A DNA stretch of 64,000 nucleotides from Adineta steineri (GCA_905250115.1 CAJNOI010000113.1:237084-301083), one strand, 5' to 3'. Numbered from the stretch's first letter, positions 12,321 through 24,949 are shown. Notes: generated from the sequence alone by a model not told the origin. Made by a program: numbers and translations.

Positions 12321-14299
12321 AATACTCTTTAGTATATTTAACTTCTTCGGAAATATTTAAACATAGCTTTTAGAAAATTGCAAGTAGTACTATGTTCTAC
12401 TTTAAACATAAGTGTTATATTACTAATTAGTCGTTGAAATGAAATAAAGATCATAATTGAAAGTACTTATATTTATACATTTTGTTCTATATGATATTGT
12501 GAGCATTGCTTCATATCATTTGTAGAGTTCATAGATATTCAGTTTATAATGTATGATATTTGTAATTGATTTTCTAAAAGATAAGATCTCGCTACTTTAT
12601 ACTGATATCGATATCAATATCTTCGTCAATGGCAGAATATATTTTTTTCTACTAATCGTATTACAAAAAAGAATGTAATAACAGATATCGGAACATAATA
12701 TAGTGTACTACAATAATACTTTTCTTATTCTACAAATGGTGACTTGTGAGAATGAGTATTGTGATCATTTTTTTTGAATAGATTTTAAATACCAAGACCA
12801 TTTTTAATGTTTGTGTTGAGTACATTAAAAATTCCAATGTTCATTTTGATTGATTTTAAAGATAGTATGTTTTTGTAATCGAAAGAGTGTGAGTGTGAAT
12901 ATTGTCGTCATGTCATACTCGAACTAACCCGCTATTCTGCTATTTTGTTAAAGAGATAAACCGCCTAAACTGCTAATGCATCTTATACCTACACTGAATT
13001 TTATGTAGACAATTGGTATAGTTTGAAATTGCCGCAAGATCAAATTTCTCTTAAACTCGCTAAGAAACTGTTCATAGTATCGGACCTAGATTGTTAATGA
13101 TGAAATTCTGTATCTCACAGTGAACCAAAGAAAGTTCAATAAATTAAAATGAAATATTATCTCTGGTTGTATTAGACTTGAAGTTCTATTGATATTCATA
13201 ATTTATCCAACATTTAGATTATATTTTTGAAAAGATTTATTTATTTCAAATGATTTTGAATTACTAATTAAATATGAGGCGTTCTATATACGTTTAAAAT
13301 GGCAATGAGAGTTCGGATGAATTAAAACTTCAAGCTTAACATTAGATTTTAGTTAGATGATGGTAAAGCTATTTTCTTCGGTTATACTGATTGACAAAAT
13401 TCTCTTTACATGGGATACCTTCCTATAATGAGAAAGTTTAAATTGTCTTAAGCCCGTTTTAATACATATATTATTGAGATTTCCCTCTTATAGTATCTAT
13501 CCTGCTGCCATTCTACGACATTCTCTCTAAAACAATGAGATGATTGATGTTACTCGTATTCATATAAATTTCCATTGTCTGCTCTCTAATCAACGCATTT
13601 CTTTTTATCTCATAGATGACGTTCTTGACACAATAAAAGAAGATTATGTGATACATATAACTTTACTATTTATAATTATTGGTATTTAAAGATTACGTAA
13701 GCTTCTATTAGATGAATACTATAATATACTAGTCATACACAATGAAAAAATGTATAGAATATTGTAAAATGTTGTTGTATGTCGAGACACTTGACATTGA
13801 AGTATCCTGTTAAATCTCAGAATGAAACCATTGCTGAAGAAGAGTATCTTTATTTCGTAAGTACTTCCTCAACGTGAGTAGACTAGTTTGTTAGATCTTA
13901 TCACTACCACTGGCAAGGTTAACACAATGTCCAATGCCAGACTCTGACGTGCATTATTGATGTCATATATGGTTTAATTGCTATCCCCTCGTCAATTGAA
14001 TCTGGCATTCAACCACTATAATGTAACGGCTAGTTTTCAAAATCATATTGTATATATATTGTCGTACATATTATATACTACCGAAGAAATATTCTAAAAT
14101 ACCCTATGAAAAATACGAATTAGAATAGCATATGACTCGAAACATTAGAAAATTTATCACGTCTCGTCGTTGAAAACTAAAGGAAAACATTGTCAAAACC
14201 TCATAAAATCCAGATTCATCCTAAGAAGTATAGACGTATCCTGAATTTCTAAGCGAATATCAGCAAAAACACTCGAATCCTCTGCTACCTTTACTTCCG
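12321..14299. other. Intergenic between transporter copies 2 and 3
   Basis: About 2 kb without a supportable gene. Composition is AT-rich and no repeat arms were found. Confidence 0.45.
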
Positions 14300-16900
14300 T
14301 CGCGAAAAGTCATGTCTTTCTATTGGATGAATGCTAATATAATACAATACAATATGGATTAATACGCGGAACATTTTTTTTATTTCCACAGTTATAAAAA
14401 CAAAATTGGTACTTTTCTTTTTTAAAAAATAAATAAAAATGTTTTTTTATTAACTGTACAGTTTGTTATATGAATATGAAGTATTTACTACTACTTGATT
14501 TTCATACAAGTTGAAACAAAGGTAATATGAAGAAAACTTTTAATATAAATGTATCAAAAAATACCGTTAATCGGTAGATGTAAGCTACATTGAATATAAA
14601 AAATAATAAAGAGACCCCGGTGCGAGCTAGAATAATTTTCTATTTGAAGTATGTTCTTTGACATTCATATTGCTGCATGATTTCATCTCTTTCAAAATTA
14701 CGATTTGCGATTGATACAATATTTACTTCCTCTTTTCTTCCTCAACTGTATACATACATATATATATATACTAAAGACGTCTTAGAATCCAAGCAGGTAT
14801 CCTACTTCTCTAAAATATAACAATGTCAGACAACACATCTTTCAACAAAAATTCAATTACACAATTAACACGTCGTGCTTCTCGGCAAGTATTATGGTCA
14901 TGTAAGTCATTTGCAAAACAACTCATTGCACGGAAACCAATGAAAGATATACAAATTGAAATTGAAACAAAAAATGAAATGCGACGTACACTAAATTGGA
15001 TACAACTAACTGGAATAGGTCTTGGTAGTATCATTGGTATGTTAAACTAATGCTACAATTACATTTTCATAATTATTCATCTATGTTTTAGGTGCAGGAA
15101 TCTTTGTAACAAGTGGACAAGCTGCTAAAGAATATGCTGGTCCATCAGTGATTATTTCTTTTTTTATTGCTGGTATCGTTGCTCTTCTAGCAGCTTTATC
15201 ATTTTCAGAAATGGCAGTAATGATGGCTAGCTCAGGATCTGCATACACTTACACTTATGCAGGTTAGTTACAAATTATATTCTTTTCTTGATTTCACCAG
15301 TATTTTTCTTTTTTTGATATTTTAGCCTTAGGAGGTATGTTTGACTATTGATTTATTTCGAAAATCTTGTTTTAAAATTGTTGATTATTTTTCTATAGAA
15401 TATTGTGCTTGGATTGTTGCGTGCAATTTAATTTTAATCTATCAATTGGCAGCGTCTACCATAGTAGTCAGTTGGAGCACCCGTGTTGTTCATTTTGTTG
15501 GTCTTGTGTCCAATTTAAATATATCAAACGTATTTATTCAAGCACCATTGGTTGCACATAAAGATACGATAGATATTACAGTTACTGGAGATGTACTAAA
15601 TCTACCAGCAATTGGAATTACTATTGCTATCACAATTCTTCTTTTTATTGGAATTCGTCAAACAGCAATCATTAATTTATTCTTTGACATTATTAAAATT
15701 CTTGCATTATTAATATTTATATTTGCTTGTTGTAAATATGTTAATACTAGTAATTACTATCCATTCATTCCTCCAAACAAAGGTATGTCTTACTGTCATA
15801 TTTTTTCTAACAAAGAAATGTATATTTTTGCTTGAACGTAGGCTCATTTAATCAGTTTGGTATAACAGGTATGCTGAAAGGATCAACAAGTGTTTTCTTT
15901 GCTTATGTTGGATTCGAATCAGTAGCAACTGCGGCTCAAGAAGCTGATAAACCATCACGAACACTACCTATTTCTCTCATTGGTTCTCTTGTTATTTCAA
16001 TGTTAATTTATTTGGGTGTTAGTACTGTTATGGTTGGACTTATTCCATACAATTTAATAGACGAAGATAATCCACTGACTGATGTAATGTAAGTTATTAG
16101 TAATGTAATAGAGAAGATATATTATACGTGTTGTAATTGATATAGAAAAGCTACACCTTATGGTCTTTGGTTATTGATTATTATGGATCTTGGTGCTATT
16201 GCAGGTGTCACAACCGTAGCATTAACAATTTTACTTCCACAAACTTGTATATTTTATGCCATGGCTCACGATGGTCTATTGCCACCAATATTTGCTAGAA
16301 TACATTCTCGTACTAAGACACCATGGATTTCAATACTCATTAGTGGTACAAATCTCATTCTATTCATTATAAACGATAGCTAATCTCTCTTTCTAGGTGC
16401 TGTGTGTGCTGTAACTGCTGGTATATGTTCAGTGGATATTCTTGGTGAAACAACATCGGTCGCTGCTCTAATCACATACTTTTTCGTACATGTCAGTGTT
16501 ATTGTAGTAAGTTAGATATTTTTGTATATAAATTGATGCTCTAAAATTCTATGTTGTAGATGCGTTATACGCATTCTGATATGCCAAGAACATTTCAAGT
16601 TCCATTGAGCAAGTGGCTAATACCAACAGTGGGAGCTCTCTTGTGTCTTCTGCTTTTGACGCATACATCAACGCCCGTTGGTATTCGAGTTGCTATCTTC
16701 ATGGGAATTGGTCACATTATTAATTTTTCATATGGCTTTTTGCATTCTAAGAGACGACTACGAATAAGACAAGAATCAATGACTAATCTCACCGCAGATC
16801 TTCCAACAGTAGAAAATACATATATGAATCATGCATACACTAATTTTGAAACAAACTCAATCGACGAAACCACAGCATAACAAATATTCTTAAATATATT
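14300..16900 (+). repeat. Tandem segmental duplication, unit B (transporter copy 3 and its 5' flank)
   Basis: Partner of the unit starting near 9690. Similarity runs through the 5' flank, all exons and most introns, and fades about 50-100 bp past the stop codon. Confidence 0.75.
14823..16880 (+). CDS. Cationic amino acid transporter (APC/SLC7 CAT-like), copy 3
   Basis: Exons 14823-15036, 15092-15262, 15326-15334, 15399-15782, 15842-16088, 16146-16345, 16397-16506, 16560-16880 join without breaks to 551 aa. Architecture, intron positions and the 9-nt microexon are as in copies 1 and 2, with identity to copy 2 high enough to read at once. Differences cluster in the second half: where copies 1 and 2 read LLSQTRIFYAMA, copy 3 reads LLPQTCIFYAMA, replacing a Ser and an Arg that are shared by both other copies and, for the Arg, usual in CAT proteins. 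The loop reading CPVDILGETTS becomes CSVDILGETTS. This suggests relaxed or altered selection on copy 3, though the frame is complete. Confidence 0.9.
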
Positions 16901-17414
16901 TAACTTCTGCAGAAATATTTAAACAGCTTTTAAAAAATAACAAGTAACACTATGTTCTACTTTAAACATATGACAATTTTATATTTACTTCTCAGAAATC
17001 TGGTCATAATGAGAACTTTAAAATATGTCATATGACAAGTTCTTGAAATAAAGTAAAAATTATGATTGAAAATATTTACATTTACACAGTTTGTTCTCTA
17101 CGATATAATGACCAATTTTCTGGATAGATTTTAAAGAGAACATGTCTTTATAATTGAAATATAATTAATAAATTATGTAGATTTATTTTTGTAAACCATT
17201 TCGTTATCTATATCTCTAGGGATTGACTTCTGAAATGGATTGAAAAGTTTTTAGCCTGAAAATCGCTTCTCCCTATATATCCTAGCACTAATGATACAAA
17301 CCAATCATCTGACAAACACAAGTAAAATATAAAAAGATGGAAGTTATATATTTATTATAATCTGAAAATATCTTTTTTTCAGAAAACAAAAACCAATAGT
17401 AAGAGTTGATTTGA
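16901..17414. other. Intergenic, convergent 3' ends
   Basis: Separates the plus-strand transporter and the minus-strand fumarase, which converge here. No gene or repeat seen. Confidence 0.45.
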
Positions 17415-19092
17415 TTAAACCATATCTTTCGGATTCACATATTTATTAAATTCTTCTTCTGTTAAATATCCAAGAGTCAATGCTGATTCGAGTAATGTTG
17501 TTCCTTCTTTATGTGCTTTCTTTGCAATCGCTGCTGCTTTATCATAACCAATATATGGATTAAGTGCTGTCACTAAACAGAATATTATTTATTTTCATAT
17601 AAATAATTCTTTTATATTATTTACCTAACATAAGTGATTCACGCATATAACGTGCTAATACATTCGTATTTGGTAGAATTCCTGAGATACAATGTTCAGT
17701 AAATGAATTACAAACATCAGCAAGAATTCTGATTGAATGAAGAACATTTCGAATGATCAATGGTTTAAAAACATTCAATTCAAAATTGCCCATTGAACCA
17801 CCAATAGTAACAGCAACATGATTACCCATAACTTGTGCAGCTACCATTGTCATAGCTTCACATTGTGTTGGATTTACTTTACCAGGCATAATTGAACTAC
17901 CTGGTTCATTTTCTGGTAATACCAATTCACCTTAGAAAATAAAATATAAATATATAATCTATCAAAAATATACACTTACCAATCCCGCAACGTGGTCCCG
18001 AACCCAAAAGACGGATATCATTTGCAATCTTCACTAATAATAGAAAACAATAATATTTTCGATGAAAAATTCTTAATTTTCTACTTACTTAAACTAACAG
18101 CTAATGTATTGAGTGCTCCACTTAATTCAACCATTGTATCATGTGTTGCTAATGCTTCAAATTTATTTGGTGCATCAATAAAAGGTAATTGAGTAAGTTC
18201 ATTTAAAGTTTTAGCAACAAATTTTCCAAAACCTTTTGGTGTATTTATTCCAGTTCCAACAGCTGTTCCACCAATAGCTAATTCACATAAACGTGTTTGA
18301 GAAGTTTTTAATCGTTCAATTCCCATTGCAATTTGATGTGTATAACCAGAAAATTCTTGTCCAAGTGTCATAGGTACAGCATCTTGTAAATGTGTTCGAC
18401 CTATTTTATAAATCGATGCGAATTCTTCTGATTTCTTTTTTAATTCAGTATGAAGATAAGTCAATGCAGGATATAATCGTCGTTGTAATTCTAATATAGC
18501 AGCTACATGCATAGCTAGAATAATATCAATTTACAAAAACAAATTTGTTTATTAAACAGATATTTCTACCTGTTGGAAATGTATCATTTGAACTTTGACT
18601 TTTATTCACATGATCATTTGGATGAACAGGTGTTTTACTTCCCATAGTACCACCAAGAATTTGTATTGCACGATTAGAAATAACTTCGTTTACATTCATA
18701 TTAGTTTGTGTACCTGATCCTGTTTGCCATATACTTAATGGAAAATGATCATTTAATTTTCCAGCAATAACTTCATCACATGCTTGTGATATAGCATTTG
18801 AGATTTGATCATCTAGTCCAAATTGTTTGTTTACGATTGCACATGATTTTTTTAATAAACCAAATGCTTCTATTAATGGAAGTGGCATTCGATCTAAGAA
18901 AAATTATTTCAAATATAATTTAGAAAAAAAAACAACATATGTTTTGTTTTTACCTGTAGGTAATCCGATATTAAAATAAATCATTGAACGAGCAGTCTGA
19001 GCACCATAATAACATTCAGCTGGTACTTTAATTGGACCAAATGTATCTGTTTCTGTACGTGTTTCTCCAGTTAATTCAGGACTATGATGCAT
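17415..19092 (-). CDS. FH: Fumarate hydratase, class II
   Basis: Exons (coding order) 19092-18954, 18893-18570, 18514-18089, 18033-17980, 17930-17625, 17572-17415 give 468 aa, the usual class II length. It interconverts fumarate and malate in the TCA cycle. Family marks in order: [15 protein letters not shown] near the start, [12 protein letters not shown] (about 105-116), SSNDTFPT (about 147-154), the superfamily signature [13 protein letters not shown] (about 325-337), and the C-terminal [17 protein letters not shown]. Start choice: the frame stays open to an ATG at 19152 (488 aa), but a TTGATTATAG acceptor ends 10 nt before the ATG at 19092 and a GTAAAT donor-like site precedes 19152, so that stretch is probably intron or outron. 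No mitochondrial presequence is visible from 19092; an upstream exon could supply one. Confidence 0.95.
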
Positions 19093-19783
19093 TTCTGTGA
19101 TTTTACTATAATCAATAAAATATTTTCTTTTTTCTAAATATATATGAGTCATTGATATATTTACCTGACTATTTGTTGGTTGGAATGAAAGGTGATGGCG
19201 TGAAGAGCAATGAAATCTAACCTTGATTTTATCTTGAAAAAGTATTAGAAAAAGAAATCATATTGATTGGTTATTTATATCATTTGAAAAGAGATAAATA
19301 AATGCACACGGATTAACATTTGAGAATGTAACATACAAAACAGTACGAGAAAAAATTGAAAAAATAAGTTAGTTGTCCAATAATGTCGTATACTTATTTA
19401 GTATGTTTCAAGACTTAAAACACCTAACGTAACTGTAAGAATTTTTCTTTGAAAAATCTCGTTTTCTATTAATCAATAGCAATAAAACAAAAAGCTCTGA
19501 TCGGATAGACGATATCTATTTAGAATATAATCGAATAATTCATCTGCTACTAAAACTTCAATTAGTAGTTATTCTTTCGGTATTCAACTGTACTCTTCTT
19601 TCCATATGGTGATTTGATTTTATTCTAAGCTCATCCTTGGCTTGAATTGAATAAACTATATTCAATCTTACATAGAATCAAATAGTATCTTTTTATTTAT
19701 TATCAATGCTTGAAAAGAAAAGCTTCATTGAAGCATTTATTACAAACAACTTTTAAAAATGAAATCTATTTTCTAAATAAAAT
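19093..19783. other. Intergenic
   Basis: 5' flank of fumarase and 3' flank of the DUF4246 gene. No other gene seen. Confidence 0.4.
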
Positions 19784-21478
19784 TTAATGTTCACATAGTG
19801 AAAAAGGTCTTTCAAATAGTAATTCGTTATTTTGTGAAATAAAATATTTTCTTTCATTCATTAATTTCTCACGATGTTGTTTTGCTTGATCCATCGTCAT
19901 CGGAAAATCAACATAACTCATGATTTTGTCAACGACTAAGGAGGGTAATTCATTAAATACAGGCATTGAACGTATAATATCACAATACCAATGAGATTGT
20001 TGTGGTGGAATATGTGCAGTGGATAAAATTCGAATCGTTGGATCAACTAAAAAAAATACTAAGATTTTTCGTTGACCCGGTTGAGTTGGATCTTGAAGTT
20101 GAAAAGGTGCAACACGATGTTGATAAATATTTGGAAAGACTAGACAACGATTTTCTTGAGTAATTACTTCACCTAATAATTGATTTAAAGGTTGTTCATT
20201 CTGTAAACCATAAACATTATTAACACCGTAATGATCATCTTGCTCATAATCCGGTTCACATACAGCAGTACGAAATTGTAAATCTGATTGTGTTATATTC
20301 GAATTAAAATAATAATAGATTCCTGTAGCAATAATATGCTCATTTTCCATTCCTTCAATATGCCAAACACCACCGGGATATGTTGGATTTGAAGGTGTCA
20401 ATATTATATTTGCTAATTTAACAATAATTTGTAGTTTTCTTCCACGTAAATCAATATTTGAGTTTGTTAATGATGGCATATGAAATTCTCCAACATCTGG
20501 TTGTATAATTGTTCGATGATGATGATTATCATCATCATTATCATCATCATGGTCTTCATTTGATGAAGACGATGAAGATTCATTCTCATACCATTTATAA
20601 GGATCTACAATAATTCGATTTGTTTTATTTTGATTATCAATTAAATCGGTTAGAACTTTATTAAATAACGGTATAAAATATTGACAAATATTTTCAATGA
20701 CTTGATATAGTTGTTTATGTTGAATAGGATGTAAATTATTGATATATGATTCAATTTTAACTTGACCATCTTTTGAAACATTGAATTCAGTTGGAATCCA
20801 TTGATATGTATTTGACTGAGAATAACTCTTTTGTAATTTTTGTCGTTTATTCTGTGAATTTGATAATGAAGTATTTGCATTGATATCAATTGTTTCTCCA
20901 AGACCAATATATTTAAGAGCATCATCAAGATTAATAAGATGATTTCTCTCATTGATAACTCTTGTTGTTTGATTAACAAAACAAAATAACGATGGATGAA
21001 CTAAATCTAATACTTGTTTATTAGTTCCTGGATGCCAATCTTGTTCATTTTCTGGTATATTCTCTAAAGATTGTACACAAGAAATTAATGATTGTTTAAT
21101 ATCTTGAGGAATTAATTCATCACTTTGCCAAACACCATCAACAGCAGACATTTCCATCGATTGATCTCGTATTGAATTATAATATTCTAATTCAGCAAGA
21201 ACATAATCAATTTGTTTTTCAGAAAGTGATGATTGTTCTAAAGCTTCTTGTTTCCATTTATTTCTTATTATTTGATCTTGCATTTTTTCAAACCATTTAG
21301 ATTTATTTCGAATAATTCCACTCAAATTCATCATTCGTAATTCAATTAAGGATTTTGGTATCTTTCCGTCACCATAATCTCCAGAATAGAAAGGATGTAG
21401 AAATGATGGTAAATCTGCATTTTGATTAGTGAAATCAATTTTTAAGATTTCTTCAGTTGGTTTATTCGATGAAGACAT
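19784..21478 (-). CDS. DUF4246 family protein (fungal-type, putative 2OG-Fe(II) dioxygenase-like fold)
   Basis: Intronless, 564 aa from the ATG at 21478. The frame stays open to 21538, but TCTTTTCAG ends 3 nt before the ATG at 21478, which favours that start. DUF4246 hallmarks are seen along the chain: LDLVHPSLFCFV, WIPTEFNVSKDGQVKIESYI, INNLHPIQHKQLY, a YPGG.WHIEG..NEHI block (His about 370), and FPNIYQHRVAPFQLQDPTQP (His about 451) followed by GQRKILVFFLVDP. The H-x-E ... H ... R spacing resembles an Fe(II)/2-oxoglutarate jelly-roll; that is inference. A Ser/Asp/His-rich insert (about 297-320) is low-complexity. The family is best known from fungi, so horizontal origin in this animal is plausible; lack of introns agrees. 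Function unknown. Confidence 0.85.
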   Translation of the reverse strand: MSSSNKPTEEILKIDFTNQNADLPSFLHPFYSGDYGDGKIPKSLIELRMMNLSGIIRNKSKWFEKMQDQIIRNKWKQEALEQSSLSEKQIDYVLAELEYYNSIRDQSMEMSAVDGVWQSDELIPQDIKQSLISCVQSLENIPENEQDWHPGTNKQVLDLVHPSLFCFVNQTTRVINERNHLINLDDALKYIGLGETIDINANTSLSNSQNKRQKLQKSYSQSNTYQWIPTEFNVSKDGQVKIESYINNLHPIQHKQLYQVIENICQYFIPLFNKVLTDLIDNQNKTNRIIVDPYKWYENESSSSSSNEDHDDDNDDDNHHHRTIIQPDVGEFHMPSLTNSNIDLRGRKLQIIVKLANIILTPSNPTYPGGVWHIEGMENEHIIATGIYYYFNSNITQSDLQFRTAVCEPDYEQDDHYGVNNVYGLQNEQPLNQLLGEVITQENRCLVFPNIYQHRVAPFQLQDPTQPGQRKILVFFLVDPTIRILSTAHIPPQQSHWYCDIIRSMPVFNELPSLVVDKIMSYVDFPMTMDQAKQHREKLMNERKYFISQNNELLFERPFSLCEH

Positions 21479-22684
21479 ATTCTGAAAAGATGAAAAATAA
21501 TATAATTTTTCTACATCATTCTTTCTGTGTGTTTTCAACTTTTGGTTAACAATAAATTTTTGAACGAAAAAGACAAATGATCAATCTATTATTCACTTAT
21601 ATAAATTCTTTGTTGTCTCAAAAAACCATATATTCATTCAAACATTCAACAAAACGTTCACACAGTTATGTTGACTTCGGTATACAAAACAGACATGTCG
21701 CCTAGTACATACTTTGTTAATTTATTCAAGTCAATCAACTATCATATATCAAGAAGATTGCTTGATAAAAATAATTTCAATAAGATTATAGTTCAAACCT
21801 CCCTGTAACGGCATCTTGACTAATGAATTGTTTCATGATCATAACTACTCGTTAAGAAAATATGAAAGAATGCCTTACACATTCATATATAAGTGAAACC
21901 GACGTTTGCTGTTATCTCGCTTAGTATAATTTTTTCTTATTTTCAATATTATCAACTGAAGATGAATCTAACCGTTTTCAAAAATAATTTCTTAAAAGGG
22001 CTTGTCATAGTCGAAACAAATTTTGGAAAATTATCATTATAAGTAGACTATTTCTATTATTTTAAAATAGAAAGAAAACATAATCCATGAAAACAGCTGA
22101 TAGTTTTGATTTTATTGCTACATGAGTACGTGGAATACTTTTCCATTCGAATCTCATTGTGTATATTAAACGTCACCAAGCTGTAACACGTACCACCTCG
22201 AAAAAAATTCATTTATTTAAAAATTATATCTGAAATACATCAAAAATATCACCTCACTTCTTTTCTTCTTTCAAAACTAAAACTCAAATGATTATATATA
22301 TTTTTTTACATTACTAAGCAAATTTGAGAAGATGTTTGCATATAATATCACATTCCGAACTAACTTCGTATATTTTCGATTAAAGAAGTGGAATTGAATC
22401 GAAACAAGCATAGATTTGTTATCTCAAGAAATTATCGAATGATTCATAAATAAAAAGTAGTCAATCCTCTTATCGGAATATAGATGACGTCATATGTTTG
22501 CATTATGATTAAGAGAAGATCATGAAGAATCAATTTCGAAAATAAAGACCAACTTTTCAGTAATTTCGTTAGTTATTAAACTAAAAGAAATATCCTTTTA
22601 AGAAGATGAATGAGATATGATACGTTGTATTCTATGAGAATTAAAGAACTTCGTTATTTTATTATGATTTTGTTTATCGAAGAG
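21479..22684. other. Intergenic
   Basis: About 1.2 kb, AT-rich. 5' flank of the DUF4246 gene; no gene or repeat recognised. Confidence 0.45.
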
Positions 22685-23412
22685 AGCAATCACAATTATG
22701 ATGCTAACTTTAATTGCAGCTAATGCAGCAACTATGATTAATTTACCTTCACCTGTTGATATTTGTGCTAAACATTCTGTATTTATTTGATTTAAATCTG
22801 AATTTAGAAATAACCATAATGCAAGTATTTGAGTATCTCTTGGATCAAATCCTTTCTTCTTTTGTTTTGACTTTTCTGCAAATAAATAGATAGCTTGACT
22901 AACAACGATATATGCGGATCTAATATTTTATCTCGATTATCAATTAATAATGGTAAATCATTTAGAATTTTTTCTCCACTTTCTAAATAATCTTTAATTT
23001 AATTATTTACATTGTTTTTATCTTCTTTCATTAATTTAATTAATTCATAATGATTTCGTTTTAAAGATCTTCTTCTCAATCATTTATATTTTTGTTTTTA
23101 ATTAGTTCTAATATATCATTATTCTATATTCATTCATTATTTGCAACAATCATTAATAAATTAATAATAGTTTGAGGCCTTTCTTAACTCTAAATATTGA
23201 ATTATTTTAATGCGTTCACTTTCTAAAGTTTTTACATTTAATTTTAATTGTTCAATAATTCAGGACCTTGTTAAATAAGGTAATAAATTATAAAATGATT
23301 TTGAATTAATATTTTCTATTATTAGATAATCATTTTTCTCATGATATTTTTCATCATCAACAATTCTTTGTCCTCTCCAACAAGAATACATGTCATATCC
23401 ACAAGGGAAAAC
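22685..23412 (-). pseudogene. SecA-like DEAD/DEAH ATPase pseudogene fragment
   Basis: The minus strand encodes a recognisable segment, KKKGFDPRDTQILALWLFLN followed by LAQISTGEGK and LIIVAALAAIK, which matches the DxQ ... Q.xTGEGK nucleotide-binding region of SecA-type ATPases (GM.PxDVQ ... KTGEGKT). Upstream, open stretches such as LLIDNRDKILDP and YDMYSCWRGQRIVDDEKYH read in changing frames with stops between, so several frameshifts and stops separate the blocks. No start or stop context remains. SecA-like proteins with long N-terminal helical regions occur in bdelloids and some protists; this is a decayed, truncated copy. Confidence 0.55.
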
Positions 23413-23650
23413 CTATAACATTGTCTATCGATCTAGGCTATATTTTGGAAAAGTAAAGAGAAATAGTAGAAATAAACCTGATTACATAAACAGAACTCAT
23501 TATTTGTGAAGAGAAAGAAAAAAGTAGAAATGATCCATGTAACTTTTCTTATATATCTTAAATCATTAATTTAAAGAACTAGTTGGATATACACATACAT
23601 ATAGTTCGTGTTATTGTTTATCTGTCTAACATCATCGACTACTGTTTGTT

Positions 23651-24283
23651 ATGGCTTTACATCCTTTATTTCCTAATCTTTATTCATCAATTGATGGTTC
23701 TGGAGGTAAAGGTGGACATGTCAGACGACACATAGTGAGCAATGATCTTTTTTCTTTATTTTTCGATGGTAACGATCGATAACCGATAGCCAACGTATCA
23801 TTCCGTCGGTCATTCATTACGATATTATGAAAACAGCTGACGGAAGGAATCTTTAAAAAAAACACGATTGACAGTCTATCAACATAGAATTTAGTGTAAA
23901 GATAGCCATTTGTCCACTCATTTAAAGTGTAAGTGATGAATAAGCTAAAAATAAAAAATTACTACTTGCTGTAAATGTCTTTTTCTAGCTTTTTATTTTA
24001 CCGTTTTAGTTACTTGAAGTCAAACAAACGGAAACGAAAAATGAATTAATTGAAGCGCGTGAAAAATTTAAAAATGTATCGTATATGGACGATTCCAATG
24101 AATTGCTCCAAATATTCACAAACGTAACTGATATATCAATGTAGTTAGCTTTAATCGACGTTGAAATTAAACTACTAGAAAGTATGATAATCTCTTGTTT
24201 TAAAAACTAGTTTATTGTTCTTTATTTCTAGATATCCACGTTGTCGTAAACAACGGCCATTTACCATATTAAACTATAAGTAA
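23651..24283 (+). CDS. Possible small three-exon gene, 88 aa, unknown
   Basis: Candidate exons 23651-23734, 24010-24140 and 24232-24283 join in frame across GTGAGC..TTTTAG and GTAGTT..TTCTAG introns to an 88-aa protein ending at TAA. It begins MALHPLFPNLYSSIDGSGG, has a charged helical middle (EVKQTETKNELIEAREKF) and a basic tail (YPRCRKQRPFTILNYK). The first intron (275 bp) is longer than usual here, and the gene sits between two pseudogenes, so it may itself be a relic. No family recognised. Two independent in-frame joins with good splice sites are the main support. Confidence 0.4.
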
Positions 24284-24350
24284 AAGAACATTTTTTATTT
24301 TATTAGCAAAAGAAATTTTTGCAAAACATTTTTCGTTTTTAAGACATCAG

Positions 24351-24588
24351 CTTGTTTGAACCATAATAACGATCTTAACATATACAAGTTGATTTAGCTG
24401 AACATGCTTCCTATTTAGAAAAACATTGTCTATCATTTTCACAATAAGTATAACCTTGATAATCATTATTCATTGTATAATTAAATGAGAAACGATTAGA
24501 AAATCGATCAATATCACATATACACATAAGATCCTCATCATAAAAACATTTTAATTCGAAATTACTTCGACATATAAGTGCATAGTAT
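24351..24588 (-). pseudogene. EGF-like, cysteine-rich protein pseudogene fragment
   Basis: Read on the minus strand: CRSNFELKCFYDEDLMCIC, then YTYCENDRQCFSK, a stop, EACSAKSTCIC, a stop, then DRYYGSN. The Cys spacing (C..C.C, YCEN..QCF, C.C..YYG) is that of EGF-like modules found in large bdelloid surface or secreted proteins. Two in-frame stops and missing flanks mark it as a decayed piece. It ends about 360 bp before the transposon. Confidence 0.6.
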
Positions 24589-24949
24589 TTAACTTATAGT
24601 AAATATACAGATTGTAAAAGTTTACTATTAAGAACGTCGCACAAAAAAAAATTTCTAATTTTTATTTTGCGATACTGAAACTTTAAAGTCAAAAAAATAA
24701 ATATAGGCAAAATATGAATTATATTTCAAATAATTTACAAAACAAGAAATAGGTGAAAAAAACAAAAATAATACTTTGCAGAATCTTTTCAAATCCATTC
24801 ACCGGTTCACAAATTCAATTTTTCGAAAATCATATCATATTCTATGAAATATCTATAAAAATTGTATCTTGAATTTGTGTTAATGTGAATGAATTCATAG
24901 TTAAATAAACTTTAATAAGTGTCACTCTTGCTATAAATAATCATCAACA

